NCBI RefSeq assembly: GCF_946187255.1
Contig: NZ_CAMHRZ010000095.1
Span: forward strand, 1-11,544
Source of the DNA: an uncultured Ruminococcus sp.
Lineage (GTDB): Bacteria; Bacillota; Clostridia; Oscillospirales; Ruminococcaceae
Direction of reading: 5' to 3'
DNA length: 11,544 nt
Below are positions 1 through 6,640 of this stretch, piece after piece. A program made the position numbers and the translations under genes. The notes under the pieces are model-generated. The model saw only the letters and a program-made list of their open reading frames with translations, did not search any database and was not told the DNA's origin. The first letter of the stretch is position 1; each line of letters begins with the position of its first letter.

Positions 1-8
1 AGTAATAT

Positions 9-51
9 GCCATAGTATTCCCGTTGAGGGCGGGGGTGCTATGGCTTTTTT
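9..51 (+). terminator. Strong rho-independent terminator of an upstream gene
   Basis: A 15-bp stem (9-23 with 31-45, three G-U pairs, otherwise complementary) closes a 7-base loop and is followed by six T. It would end transcription of a plus-strand gene lying left of the window. The outer arms GCCATAG/CTATGGC recur in the hairpin at 3895-3933. Confidence 0.85.
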
Positions 52-159
52 GTGTGCTGATGGTTTGTTGGGATAGGCGGATGTGGGCTGATGAACATAT
101 CGAGGGAACTCCTGCTTTTTTACGCAGGGGACTGCACACAATCAGCAAAGCGGATTGTT

Positions 160-214
160 CGACCGCTCGGATACTCTGCTTATTACACAAGGGACTGCTG
201 AACGACCGCTCGGA
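160..214. repeat. 12-bp direct repeat CGACCGCTCGGA
   Basis: The 12-mer occurs at 160-171 and again at 203-214, 43 bp apart, at the edge of the larger diverged repeat. Function unknown. Confidence 0.5.
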
Positions 215-233
215 GACGCTTCGCTGTCCTCGC

Positions 234-296
234 TGGTTGACGCGCGGCAATGTATTCACGCGGATAGTTTGGGTGTGGGCTGTGGATTTGTTTACG
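234..296 (-). repeat. Intergenic repeat, copy 2 (diverged)
   Basis: Aligns by eye with 428-499 in the same orientation with a few small gaps. Shared blocks are TTGA(C)CGCGCG, CGCGG, TAGTTTGG and TTTGTTT(c/a)CGC, in the same order and at nearly the same spacing. The frame that looks coding in the other copies contains stops here. Confidence 0.55.
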
Positions 297-427
297 CTCC
301 GATGTTTGTTATTGCCGCGCTTATTTGGGCGGGAGTTTGGTGTACTAATAATTCATGGTTGTCGCGTCGCTTTGGTGCCTTGACCGAGAGGCTCTGCCTC
401 TCGAGCTCTCCGCAAGCCTGCTGGCGC

Positions 428-499
428 GAGGCTTGACCGCGCGCTTTATTTCGCGGCTTAGTTTGGTTTGGTGCGCTTGTTTGTTTCCGCGTTCACAGC
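428..499 (-). repeat. Intergenic repeat, copy 1
   Basis: The reverse complement matches 11468-11537 at the far end of the window: roughly 70% identity over about 68 bases with a single one-base gap. Shared blocks include AAACAAGCG, AGCCG and GGTCAAGCCT. In one frame both copies translate to RG-(N/S)-KQA-(H/T)-Q-(T/A)-KLSRE, with several differences synonymous or conservative. Confidence 0.75.
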
Positions 500-588
500 A
501 ATGCCGGTAACGTGACCGCCCGTCAGGTGTTAGGACCCTTTCAGAATATAATATGGCTCCCAAATCAATTCACCGAATATTTAGCATC

Positions 589-611
589 ATTATTAGCAAA
601 AGCATAATAAT
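589..611. promoter_or_regulatory. Imperfect inverted repeat, possible operator
   Basis: ATTATTAGC and GCATAATAAT face each other across about four bases, 25 bp upstream of the putative -35 box of the xylosidase promoter. A regulator site is possible, but such repeats also arise by chance in AT-rich DNA. Confidence 0.3.
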
Positions 612-635
612 ATTACACAATAGAGTTTTTTGCTA

Positions 636-664
636 TTGCTTTTTTGGTCAGAATATATTAAAAT
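636..664 (+). promoter_or_regulatory. Putative sigma-A promoter of the alpha-xylosidase gene
   Basis: TTGCTT (636-641), 17 bp, TAAAAT (659-664). The -35 box is imperfect, which would fit an activated or sugar-controlled promoter. The resulting leader of about 75 bases carries a 7-bp hairpin (681-687/694-700, GGCAGAG/CTCTGCC) without a T run. Confidence 0.5.
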
Positions 665-746
665 AGAACTGATGGATCAGGGCAGAGGTCTTGCTCTGCC
701 GTATTAATTTATTTATAGTCTGAATAATTCAAGGAGGTTTCCGCCA

Positions 747-3092
747 ATGAAATTTGCTGACGGTTTCTGGCTCAATCAAAGGGGCTATGAGGTGAACTAT
801 GCTGTACAGGCTTATGATGTCATTGAGATAGAAAACGGCTTTATGGTCGTTGCTACGCCGTTTTTCGGCAGAGAAAGGTACAAACTGCTGGGCAGCGCTA
901 ATCTGGAGATAGCTTATACTTCGGAATTTGAAAATGTTATCGGTGTCAACATCACCCACCACAAGGGCTACAAGGACAACGGTCCCCACTTTGTGCTGAA
1001 CAAGGGCAGTTTCAAGCCTGAGGTAACTATAAGTGAGCATGAAGCGGTGCTCATCTCGGGTGATACTAAAGTAGTGATATCGAGAGACAGCTGGGAAGTT
1101 TCATATTTTTACAAAGACAAAAAGCTGACCGGCGGCGGCTGGAGAAGTACGGGCGTTATCAAGGAAAGCGCTTTCAAGCAGCAGGCAAGGCTGGCAGTTC
1201 AGGCGGACGATACTTTCTGGAGCTATCCTGCCGACCCTCACAAGACTTACATAAGGGAACAGCTGGATACCACTGTGGGTGAGTACTTCTACGGTTTTGG
1301 CGAAAAGTTCACCACCTTTACCAAGAACGGACAGAATGTGGAGATATGGAACGCGGACGGCGGCACCTGCTCCGACCAGAGCTACAAGAGCGTACCGTTT
1401 TATGTATCATCGAGAGGATACGGCATATTCGTAAATTCCACCGACAAAGTCAGCTTTGAGGTATGTTCGGATACCGTATCAAAGGTCAGCTTCACGCTGC
1501 CGGGTGAGAACATGGAGTACTTCGTATTTGGCGGCGAGAACCTCACGGAAGTTATGAAAGGCTACACCGACCTTACAGGCAAGCCCGCACTGCCCCCTGC
1601 ATTCACTTTCGGGCTTTGGCTAACATCCTCATTCACCACAAGCTACGATGAAGCGACGATAACCGGTTTTATAGACGGCATGGCTGAGAGGGACATACCT
1701 CTTCAGGTATTCCACTTTGACTGCTTCTGGATGAAGGGGCTGGAATGGTGCAACTTTGAATGGGACAGGGAGCAGTTCCCCGACCCCGAAGGGCTGCTGA
1801 AAAGGCTGCACGATACTAAGGGACTCAAGACCTGTGTATGGATAAATCCCTATGTGGGTCAGCGCTCCCGCCTGTTCGATGAGGGCATGGAGAACGGCTA
1901 TTTCATAAAGAATACAGACGGTTCGGTGTTCCAGTGCGATGAATGGCAGCCGGGCATGGCGATAGTTGACTTCACCAACCCCGATGCCTGCAAGTGGTAC
2001 GCGGGATATCTGCGCAGGCTGTGCGAGATGGGTGTGGATACCTTCAAGACCGATTTCGGTGAGAGGATACCCACAAGAGATGTGGTATACTTCAACGGCG
2101 CAGACCCCATAAAGATGCACAACTTCTACACCTATCTTTACAACGAGTGCGTATTCAACGTGCTGAAAGAGTACTACGGAGAGAATAAGGCCTGCCTGTT
2201 CGCAAGGTCTGCGACGGTGGGCGGACAGAAGTTCCCCGTACACTGGGGCGGCGACTGTTCGGGCAATTACAACTCAATGGCTGAGGTCGTAAGAGGCTGT
2301 CTCAGTCTCTGCATCTCGGGATTTGGCTACACTTCCCATGATATGGCAGGCTTTGAGGCGACTGCGACCCCCGATATCTACAAGAGATGGGCGGCGTTCG
2401 GTCTGTTCTCCACCCATTCGAGACTTCACGGAAACCAGTCCTATCGTGTGCCCTGGCTGTTTGATGAGGAAAGCTGTGATGTACTGCGCTTCTTCACCAA
2501 GAAGAAAGGCGAGCTGATGCCCTACCTGTGGGCACAGGCTATCAAGACCCATGAGGTGGGCGTGACGATGATGAGGGCGATGGTGATAGACTTTGCGGAC
2601 GACCCCGCTTGTCTCACCCTTGACAGGCAGTATATGCTGGGCGATAATATACTCGTAGCGCCGATTCTCAACGAAGAGGGCATCGCGCAGTACTACATCC
2701 CCGAGGGAAGATGGACGGATATCATCACAGGCAAGGTATTCGAGGGCGGCAGATGGTACACCCACAAGTGCAGTTACTTCGAGATACCCGCTCTCGCAAG
2801 ACCCAACAGCATCATCCCCTACGGCAGCTTCAAGAGGGATTTTGAGTACGATTATCTGGACGGCACCAATTTCACGATATACGAGCTTGAAGACGGCAAG
2901 TCGGCAGTATGCCCTGTTTACGACACCGAAGCAAACAAGGTATTCGAGCTGAGAGCCGAAAGACACGGCAATACCGTCGAGTGCGAATACACCGAAACAA
3001 AGTGCAGCTTCAAGATAAGCATCGCAAACACCGACAAGTGCGTCGAGATCACCCCGACCGCAGGCAGCGGCAAGGTTATGATCGATCTCTGA
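747..3092 (+). CDS. yicI: Alpha-xylosidase, glycoside hydrolase family 31 (YicI type)
   Basis: Retaining exo-alpha-xylosidase that removes non-reducing alpha-linked xylose, typically from isoprimeverose or xyloglucan oligosaccharides. The 781 residues compare with 772 in E. coli YicI. An N-terminal beta-sandwich (about 1-270) precedes the catalytic barrel (about 288-600) and C-terminal beta domains. Family signatures are plain: FHFDCFWMK, WINPY, KTDFGERIP with the nucleophile at Asp436, FARSATVGGQ, and HWGGDC with the acid/base at Asp503. The Cys-Phe-Trp after FD is typical of the xylosidase rather than glucosidase branch. No signal peptide is seen, so it is probably cytoplasmic and acts on imported oligosaccharides. 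The ATG at 747 follows a perfect AGGAGG (732-737) at 9 bases. It stands alone: no transporter or sugar regulator is adjacent inside the window. Exact substrate is inferred. Confidence 0.95.
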   Translation: MKFADGFWLNQRGYEVNYAVQAYDVIEIENGFMVVATPFFGRERYKLLGSANLEIAYTSEFENVIGVNITHHKGYKDNGPHFVLNKGSFKPEVTISEHEAVLISGDTKVVISRDSWEVSYFYKDKKLTGGGWRSTGVIKESAFKQQARLAVQADDTFWSYPADPHKTYIREQLDTTVGEYFYGFGEKFTTFTKNGQNVEIWNADGGTCSDQSYKSVPFYVSSRGYGIFVNSTDKVSFEVCSDTVSKVSFTLPGENMEYFVFGGENLTEVMKGYTDLTGKPALPPAFTFGLWLTSSFTTSYDEATITGFIDGMAERDIPLQVFHFDCFWMKGLEWCNFEWDREQFPDPEGLLKRLHDTKGLKTCVWINPYVGQRSRLFDEGMENGYFIKNTDGSVFQCDEWQPGMAIVDFTNPDACKWYAGYLRRLCEMGVDTFKTDFGERIPTRDVVYFNGADPIKMHNFYTYLYNECVFNVLKEYYGENKACLFARSATVGGQKFPVHWGGDCSGNYNSMAEVVRGCLSLCISGFGYTSHDMAGFEATATPDIYKRWAAFGLFSTHSRLHGNQSYRVPWLFDEESCDVLRFFTKKKGELMPYLWAQAIKTHEVGVTMMRAMVIDFADDPACLTLDRQYMLGDNILVAPILNEEGIAQYYIPEGRWTDIITGKVFEGGRWYTHKCSYFEIPALARPNSIIPYGSFKRDFEYDYLDGTNFTIYELEDGKSAVCPVYDTEANKVFELRAERHGNTVECEYTETKCSFKISIANTDKCVEITPTAGSGKVMIDL

Positions 3093-3144
3093 TAGGATAC
3101 GAAGAAAGCACCCGTTCATAAGACAGATACCTATATAGAAGTTT

Positions 3145-3176
3145 TGCCCCTGAGTGTTACAAAGCACTCAGGGGCA
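3145..3176 (+). terminator. Hairpin between convergent genes, probable terminator
   Basis: A perfect 12-bp stem TGCCCCTGAGTG/CACTCAGGGGCA with an 8-base loop lies 52 bp after the xylosidase stop and 40 bp before the end of the convergent DinB-like gene. The T tract on either side is poor (TTGTGCATATTT on plus), so termination may be incomplete. Confidence 0.6.
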
Positions 3177-3216
3177 TTGTGCATATTTATGTTGCTAAGC
3201 TAAATCAGAATTTATA

Positions 3217-3823
3217 TCATTTGCGTATTTTATTCTCAATACGCAAACTTGCTTCTATATGCATAATCCAATGTCTTGAAAATGGCATCTGTATCAAGCC
3301 ACGAATATCTTTGCCACACCAATAGTCAATAAGCCACGCAGCATTCTCGTCACTGCTTACAACATTCATTTTTTGCAGGATTTCTCTACGCTCTGCCGAT
3401 ATTCTATGTTTCAGCATTTCATTAGGCATAGAGTTCGTCGATATCTAATTGCTTTGAAAAATCAGAAATCTCATTTTTTACAAGCTCGTTACCTGTTGTT
3501 ATGATAGGGGAATTAATGCGTTCTTTGTAATTGCCTGAAAAGAATATTTGCTCATCACAATTTATCAGTGTGTGTGCGATAATATCCTCAATTCTGAAAA
3601 TATGCCATAAAGAATATGCGATCGTCTTACTATGATAGCCGTCTGCATTTATGAAAGGAATCGCATTAAAATCCTCTCTGGAAAGATTATTCTTGAATGA
3701 TATGATTGTCTGCATAAGCCTGTTACGCAATTCAAATAAGGTGCTTATGCCGTAAATGTAAGTATCTTTCTTTTTGATTTGGGTTTGCATTGTCTTATTC
3801 AGTTCAGACCATTCTTTATTCAT
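3217..3823 (-). pseudogene. DinB-like metal-binding protein, interrupted by a frameshift
   Basis: Two overlapping frames together make one DinB/YfiT-like four-helix protein of about 205 residues. The 5' frame (3422-3823, 133 residues, ATG with AGGTG six bases upstream) ends in LDIDELYA-stop. The next frame (3217-3429) continues as NEMLKHRISAERREIL and ends near residue 200 with HWIMHIEAS. DinB proteins bind a divalent metal through His residues in separate helices: His74 and His84 lie before the break, the HxxxH-like pair after it. A shift of one base at 3422-3430 restores the full protein. This could be a mutation, a sequencing error or, less likely, recoding. The gene is clearly more AT-rich than its neighbours and has a perfect promoter, suggesting recent acquisition. 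Cellular role of this family branch is unknown. Confidence 0.7.
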
Positions 3824-3858
3824 ATTGTTCACCTAAATTCCGATTTTTGTCAGTAACA

Positions 3859-3887
3859 ATTATAGCACATCATCTCTGTACTGTCAA
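3859..3887 (-). promoter_or_regulatory. Consensus sigma-A promoter of the DinB-like gene
   Basis: On the minus strand TTGACA (3882-3887), 17 bp, TATAAT (3859-3864): a full match to the consensus, about 35 bases before the ATG at 3823. Confidence 0.85.
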
Positions 3888-3894
3888 TAGAAAC

Positions 3895-3933
3895 GCCATA
3901 GTACTTCTGACCTTACATCAGAAATACTATGGC
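3895..3933 (-). terminator. Long hairpin downstream of pflA, GCCATAGTA family
   Basis: A 16-bp stem with one mismatch (3895-3910/3918-3933) and a 7-base loop. Read on the minus strand it follows pflA by about 50 bases, but only GTTTCT follows, so the T tract is weak. Its outer arms GCCATAGTA/TACTATGGC match the terminator at 9-51, while the inner stem differs yet stays paired. Confidence 0.5.
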
Positions 3934-3949
3934 TTAATACTTCTATATG

Positions 3950-3979
3950 AGTACCGACTTTACGATCGGGTGCTTTTTT
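3950..3979 (+). terminator. Orphan plus-strand terminator
   Basis: AGTACCGA pairs with TCGGGTGCT (one bulge, one G-U) and is followed by six T on the plus strand. Both neighbouring genes are on the minus strand, so it ends no visible plus-strand gene. It may block antisense transcription into pflA. Confidence 0.5.
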
Positions 3980-3985
3980 GTACAC

Positions 3986-4735
3986 TTATTTTTTCAGGCT
4001 CTCCCTGATCTCACAGCGGAGTCCGTCCATGATGATATCGCGGGCGGTGTGTGCCCCCTCCTTTGACATGGGCGGGGTATCTCCCAGCGGATATTCAATG
4101 CCCAGCTGCTCGTATTTCGTCCTGCCAAGAGTATGATAGGGCAGAACATCCAGGGCTTTGAGGGTCTTTATATGCGATATGAAGCGCCCCAGCCTGTGGA
4201 GGTATTCCTCATTATCGGTAATGCCGGGGACAACGACGTGCCTTATCCATACGGGCTTGCCTGTATCGCTGAGGTACTTTGCAAATGCAAGGATATTCTC
4301 ATTGCTGTGACCCGTCAGCTTTTTATGCGCATCGGGGTCGATATGCTTTATGTCCAGCATGACTAAGTCGGTGGACTTCATCAGTCGGTCAAATGCAGTC
4401 CTGCTGTGTTCGGTAAAGGTTATGCCGCAGGTATCGAGGCAGGTGTTTATGCCCCGCTGTTTTGCCTTTTCAAACAGCTCCGTCAAAAATTCGATCTGCA
4501 AACAGGGCTCGCCGCCCGTGCAGGTGATGCCCCCGTTATGCATGAACTCCCTTACCGAGTCGTACTCATCAAGAAGTTCCTCCGCAGTGACTTCCCTGCC
4601 CCCCGTGACAGCCCAGGTATCGGGGTTATGGCAGTAAAGGCACCTCATGGGACAGCCCTGAAAGAATATCACAAATCGTGTGCCGGGACCGTCTACTGCG
4701 CTAAAACTCTCAACAGAATGTATCCTTCCAAGCAT
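3986..4735 (-). CDS. pflA: Pyruvate formate-lyase activating enzyme (radical SAM)
   Basis: Uses a [4Fe-4S] cluster and S-adenosylmethionine to abstract a hydrogen from the conserved Gly of pyruvate formate-lyase, creating the glycyl radical. The cluster motif CxxxCxxC is at Cys28, Cys32 and Cys35 (GCPMRCLYCHNPDTW), and the SAM-binding GGEP at 74-77. At 249 residues it has the usual length of the short PflA type and lacks the extra ferredoxin domain of activases for other glycyl-radical enzymes. The ATG at 4735 has a GGGGTG box seven bases upstream, only 15 bp after the stop of the YPN-repeat membrane protein gene, so the two are probably co-transcribed. It is separated from pflB by about 2 kb, unlike many genomes where they are adjacent. 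Its substrate here would be the separate radical subunit at 6641-6892. Confidence 0.95.
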   Translation of the reverse strand: MLGRIHSVESFSAVDGPGTRFVIFFQGCPMRCLYCHNPDTWAVTGGREVTAEELLDEYDSVREFMHNGGITCTGGEPCLQIEFLTELFEKAKQRGINTCLDTCGITFTEHSRTAFDRLMKSTDLVMLDIKHIDPDAHKKLTGHSNENILAFAKYLSDTGKPVWIRHVVVPGITDNEEYLHRLGRFISHIKTLKALDVLPYHTLGRTKYEQLGIEYPLGDTPPMSKEGAHTARDIIMDGLRCEIRESLKK

Positions 4736-4750
4736 TTACATACACCCCGT

Positions 4751-5725
4751 TCATAAATGACTGCTGATAAATCCGATTATCCCGCAGAGCGCCATCATTC
4801 CGCCCACTACAGCAAGTGCGATGCCCGAAGGGTCGCTGCTGCGGTAGATATCCTGAGGGTCGTTGGGGTTGACATAGAGGTCAGTGCCCTCACCCTCGCA
4901 GAACTGCTGAGGGCTGGTATATACGGTATCGTAATGCACAAATGTCCTGCCGCCGAATATATACTGCCATATCGGTGCATATACCAGACGGTGGTGCTTG
5001 CCCGAGCTTCTTTTCCAGCGGTTGCCGATGCAGACACCTCTTATCTTCTCTGTGCAGCGCTTCTTTTTCAGGTATGACGCAATTCTGGGACCTACCGCTG
5101 TGATAGTTCCCAGCAAAGTCATGGCACCGAGAGTAAGTGTTCCCGAAAGCATGGGGAACAGCATGGAAAACATACCTGCCATTGCCATAGTGCCGCCGCC
5201 CGCCGCAAACAGTGCGGCTGTCAGCTTCTTTTCGGGCTTGTAGTCAGCCAGTTCTTTGTATGCCATTATGCCCGTTCCCATAAGACCGAGACCGAACCAC
5301 ATAGCCATTGCACCGTCGCTGATACTGCTGAACAGCATCAGGATCATGCCTGCGATGAGCGGGATAAAGGTCTTGAAGCTCAGCTTGCGGTCTTTCAGCG
5401 GTTCGGGCTGGAGAGTATTGGTATCCTGCCGGAGCCTTATCTGCGGCTGTGCCTGCTGATAAGGGCTCAGCTTGTTGCTGTTGTTGATGACATCCACAAG
5501 TTCGGGACGATATGCGGCATTCTGTCCGCTGCGTGGCTGAGTATTCGTCGGGTACGGATTACCCGGGTACTGCCTGTTGGGATACTGCTGTGTATTCGGG
5601 TACTGCGAATTCGGGTACTGCCTGTTGGGGTACTGTGCATTCGGATACGGCGTATTAGGGTATGGTGCGTTCATCCCGCCGCCATGCCGCTGACGCATGA
5701 TCTGATCATACTGTTCTCTGTTCAT
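4751..5725 (-). CDS. YPN-repeat membrane protein with a DUF3592-like segment
   Basis: Function unknown; 324 residues. Residues 20-60 are a low-complexity run of (Q/P)-Y-P-N-x units, probably disordered and cytoplasmic. Hydrophobic segments are at about 117-134, 138-156, 168-190, 192-212 and 300-321, so it is a polytopic membrane protein. Between the last two, residues 248-295 (YAPIWQY-x-F-x-G to LYVNPNDPQDIY) resemble the conserved core of DUF3592 proteins, a link made by eye. The start ATG at 5725 follows AAAGGAGAT, and the gene has its own promoter inside the end of the XRE gene. The stop lies 15 bp before pflA, suggesting an operon, but nothing in the protein suggests a role in PFL activation. 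The leader (5726-5790 on minus) is a purine-rich run of GAAAGACAAAA-like repeats. Confidence 0.8.
   Translation of the reverse strand: MNREQYDQIMRQRHGGGMNAPYPNTPYPNAQYPNRQYPNSQYPNTQQYPNRQYPGNPYPTNTQPRSGQNAAYRPELVDVINNSNKLSPYQQAQPQIRLRQDTNTLQPEPLKDRKLSFKTFIPLIAGMILMLFSSISDGAMAMWFGLGLMGTGIMAYKELADYKPEKKLTAALFAAGGGTMAMAGMFSMLFPMLSGTLTLGAMTLLGTITAVGPRIASYLKKKRCTEKIRGVCIGNRWKRSSGKHHRLVYAPIWQYIFGGRTFVHYDTVYTSPQQFCEGEGTDLYVNPNDPQDIYRSSDPSGIALAVVGGMMALCGIIGFISSHL
5552..5665 (-). repeat. 15-bp tandem repeat encoding YPN units
   Basis: About seven imperfect 15-bp units encode the pentapeptide (Q/P)YPN(x). Codons vary between units, so the peptide rather than the DNA appears to be kept. Units of this kind can change number by slippage. 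Confidence 0.75.
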
Positions 5726-5800
5726 TTTTTCTGATCTCCTTTGGTTTTTCTTTTGTCTTTCTTTTGTCTTTTCTTTATATATCGGGGCTGTCCCAAATAT

Positions 5801-5829
5801 ATTTTATCACACATCAATATAAAAGTCAA
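5801..5829 (-). promoter_or_regulatory. Promoter of the YPN-protein/pflA operon
   Basis: On the minus strand TTGACT (5824-5829), 17 bp, TAAAAT (5801-5806). The -35 box overlaps the last codons of the XRE gene. Confidence 0.7.
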
Positions 5830-6068
5830 TCATCGGAGATACGTTTTTCTATCTCTCCGACGATACTGCTCATCGTCGTATCAAGCGCCCCCGACAGCTT
5901 ATAGAGCGTTTCAAGTGTAGGTTTGCGCTCGCCCCTTTCGATGGCGCTGAGATGCGTCCTGCCTATCCCTGCCAGCCCGCTCATGACCTCCTGCGATATG
6001 CCCTTTTTCCGTCTGAATGCGGCTATCACCTCTCCCACGATCTTCGGGTCAAGTTCACCGTTGTACAT
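5826..6068 (-). CDS. Small XRE-family helix-turn-helix regulator
   Basis: An 80-residue DNA-binding protein consisting of little more than one Cro/C1-type HTH: ISQEVMSGLAGIGRTHLSAIERGERKPTL-like sequence spans about residues 24-52, with the typical ERGxRxPT recognition region. No ligand or metal domain follows. I prefer the ATG at 6068, which has AGGTG six bases upstream; an ATG at 6074 and a GTG at 6077 are in frame. It is divergent from the membrane-protein gene at 6207, and the shared 138-bp spacer contains a 12-bp direct repeat in the opposite promoter, a plausible binding site. Solitary small XRE proteins often repress their own and a neighbouring promoter; that is inference here. Confidence 0.85.
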   Translation of the reverse strand: MYNGELDPKIVGEVIAAFRRKKGISQEVMSGLAGIGRTHLSAIERGERKPTLETLYKLSGALDTTMSSIVGEIEKRISDD

Positions 6069-6087
6069 ATCCATCACCTCATAGGAT

Positions 6088-6117
6088 ATTGTACATTGGT
6101 TTTGCAGTATTTATGAA
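6088..6117 (-). promoter_or_regulatory. Candidate promoter of the XRE gene
   Basis: On the minus strand TTCATA (6112-6117), 18 bp, TACAAT (6088-6093). The -10 is good, the -35 moderate. It implies a very short leader before the start at 6068. Confidence 0.4.
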
Positions 6118-6125
6118 CACATTTG

Positions 6126-6154
6126 TTGACATGCGGATACTTATGTGTTATAAT
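6126..6154 (+). promoter_or_regulatory. Consensus sigma-A promoter of the zinc-ribbon membrane gene
   Basis: TTGACA (6126-6131), 17 bp, TATAAT (6149-6154), a perfect consensus match. It faces away from the XRE gene and is overlapped by a direct repeat. Confidence 0.85.
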
Positions 6155-6175
6155 ATTTATAGAATACTTATGTGT
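6137..6175 (+). repeat. Direct repeat ATACTTATGTGT, candidate operator
   Basis: The 12-mer occurs at 6137-6148, filling the spacer between -35 and -10, and at 6164-6175, just past the expected transcription start. Centres are 27 bp apart, between two and three helical turns. A protein bound to both would occlude the promoter; the divergent XRE regulator is the obvious candidate. Confidence 0.5.
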
Positions 6176-6206
6176 CCGTTATTTTATTTCAAAAGGGGGT
6201 GTTTTT

Positions 6207-6521
6207 ATGTATAACGAAAAAGGAAAAAAACTATATTCTCTTTCAGGTCTGGTTCCATTAATTTTAGACATAGGCGGATTACCAATAAGTATTTTCATTG
6301 CATATTTGATAAATTCCCTTGACATTGTTTCCGATTTAGGAGCAGTGATCGTCTTCTTCGCCATATACGGAATGTTTTGTGTCTCTTCATGGATCATTTT
6401 TAACGTTTTGGATTCATTTGTCGAACTTTGCATCAACACCGCGGCTATACGAGAATCATTGAGCAATAAAACCGAACAAACAGTTTCAACGCAGAATACA
6501 ACAGCAAACAGCAATTCATGA
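6207..6521 (+). CDS. Small two-helix membrane protein, frame ends in UGA before a zinc ribbon
   Basis: Function unknown; 104 residues to the first stop. Hydrophobic segments at about 13-35 and 44-68 predict two membrane helices, followed by a soluble tail rich in Ser, Thr, Asn and Gln (88-104). The ATG at 6207 is set by AGGGGGTG about six bases upstream; longer in-frame starts overlap the promoter. Immediately after the UGA at 6519-6521 the same frame runs on for 23 codons and encodes a complete C4 zinc ribbon, so the intended protein is probably about 128 residues. The gene is much more AT-rich than the pfl and tyrA genes around it. Either the UGA is a nonsense mutation (Trp codon UGG to UGA fits the family pattern W-x-C-xx-C) or it is read through. 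Confidence 0.7.
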   Translation: MYNEKGKKLYSLSGLVPLILDIGGLPISIFIAYLINSLDIVSDLGAVIVFFAIYGMFCVSSWIIFNVLDSFVELCINTAAIRESLSNKTEQTVSTQNTTANSNS

Positions 6522-6593
6522 GTGTGTCCCTACTGTAAGAACAGCAATCCTACTATCGCAGCAATATGCCGTTACTGCGGACAGCCAAAATAA
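6522..6593 (+). other. Zinc-ribbon coding segment in frame behind the UGA
   Basis: Twenty-three codons and a UAA directly follow the UGA: VCPYCKNSN...ICRYCGQPK. The two pairs of Cys, CPYC and CRYC-G, with 10 residues between, form a classic zinc-ribbon tail of small bacterial membrane proteins. No start codon with a ribosome binding site serves it alone, so it can only be made as an extension of the upstream frame. Confidence 0.75.
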
Positions 6594-6600
6594 CACAAAA

Positions 6601-6624
6601 GCCCTGCCACACAAGTGACAGGGC
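6601..6624 (-). terminator. Terminator of the pfl operon
   Basis: GCCCTGCCAC/GTGACAGGGC, a 10-bp stem with one mismatch and an ACAA loop. On the minus strand it follows the radical-domain gene by 17 bases and is trailed by TTTTGTG. It may also act weakly on the plus strand for the zinc-ribbon gene. Confidence 0.8.
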
Positions 6625-6640
6625 TCTTATCATCATATCA

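Larger units (their letters stand above)
52..588. other. Repeat-rich non-coding stretch
   Basis: No convincing gene is seen. Short open frames on both strands lack good ribosome binding sites and recognisable protein families. The stretch is GC-rich compared with the AT-rich DNA just after it (540-740) and contains two diverged direct copies of a repeat (234-296, 428-499), a 12-bp direct repeat (160-171, 203-214) and small hairpins such as GAGAGGC/GCCTCTC near 385-401. It looks like an intergenic repeat cluster. A decayed mobile element is possible but no transposase remnant was recognised. Confidence 0.55.

Noticed and set aside
160..214. CRISPR array
   Set aside because: Only two 12-bp repeats with unequal flanks; no regular spacers and no cas genes.
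24..563. Short open frames (24-383, 155-436, minus 345-563) as genes
   Set aside because: The first starts inside a terminator, none has a good ribosome binding site, and all lie in repeats. The minus-strand frame is mentioned only because part of it resembles the repeat copy at the far end.
2274..3167. 297-codon minus-strand frame across the end of the xylosidase gene (also 1629-2243)
   Set aside because: Shadow frames of a conserved GH31 gene; no motifs and no ribosome binding site.
6519..6521. UGA read as selenocysteine
   Set aside because: No bacterial SECIS-like hairpin is seen right after the codon, and the position before C-x2-C is normally Trp or another non-catalytic residue in zinc ribbons.
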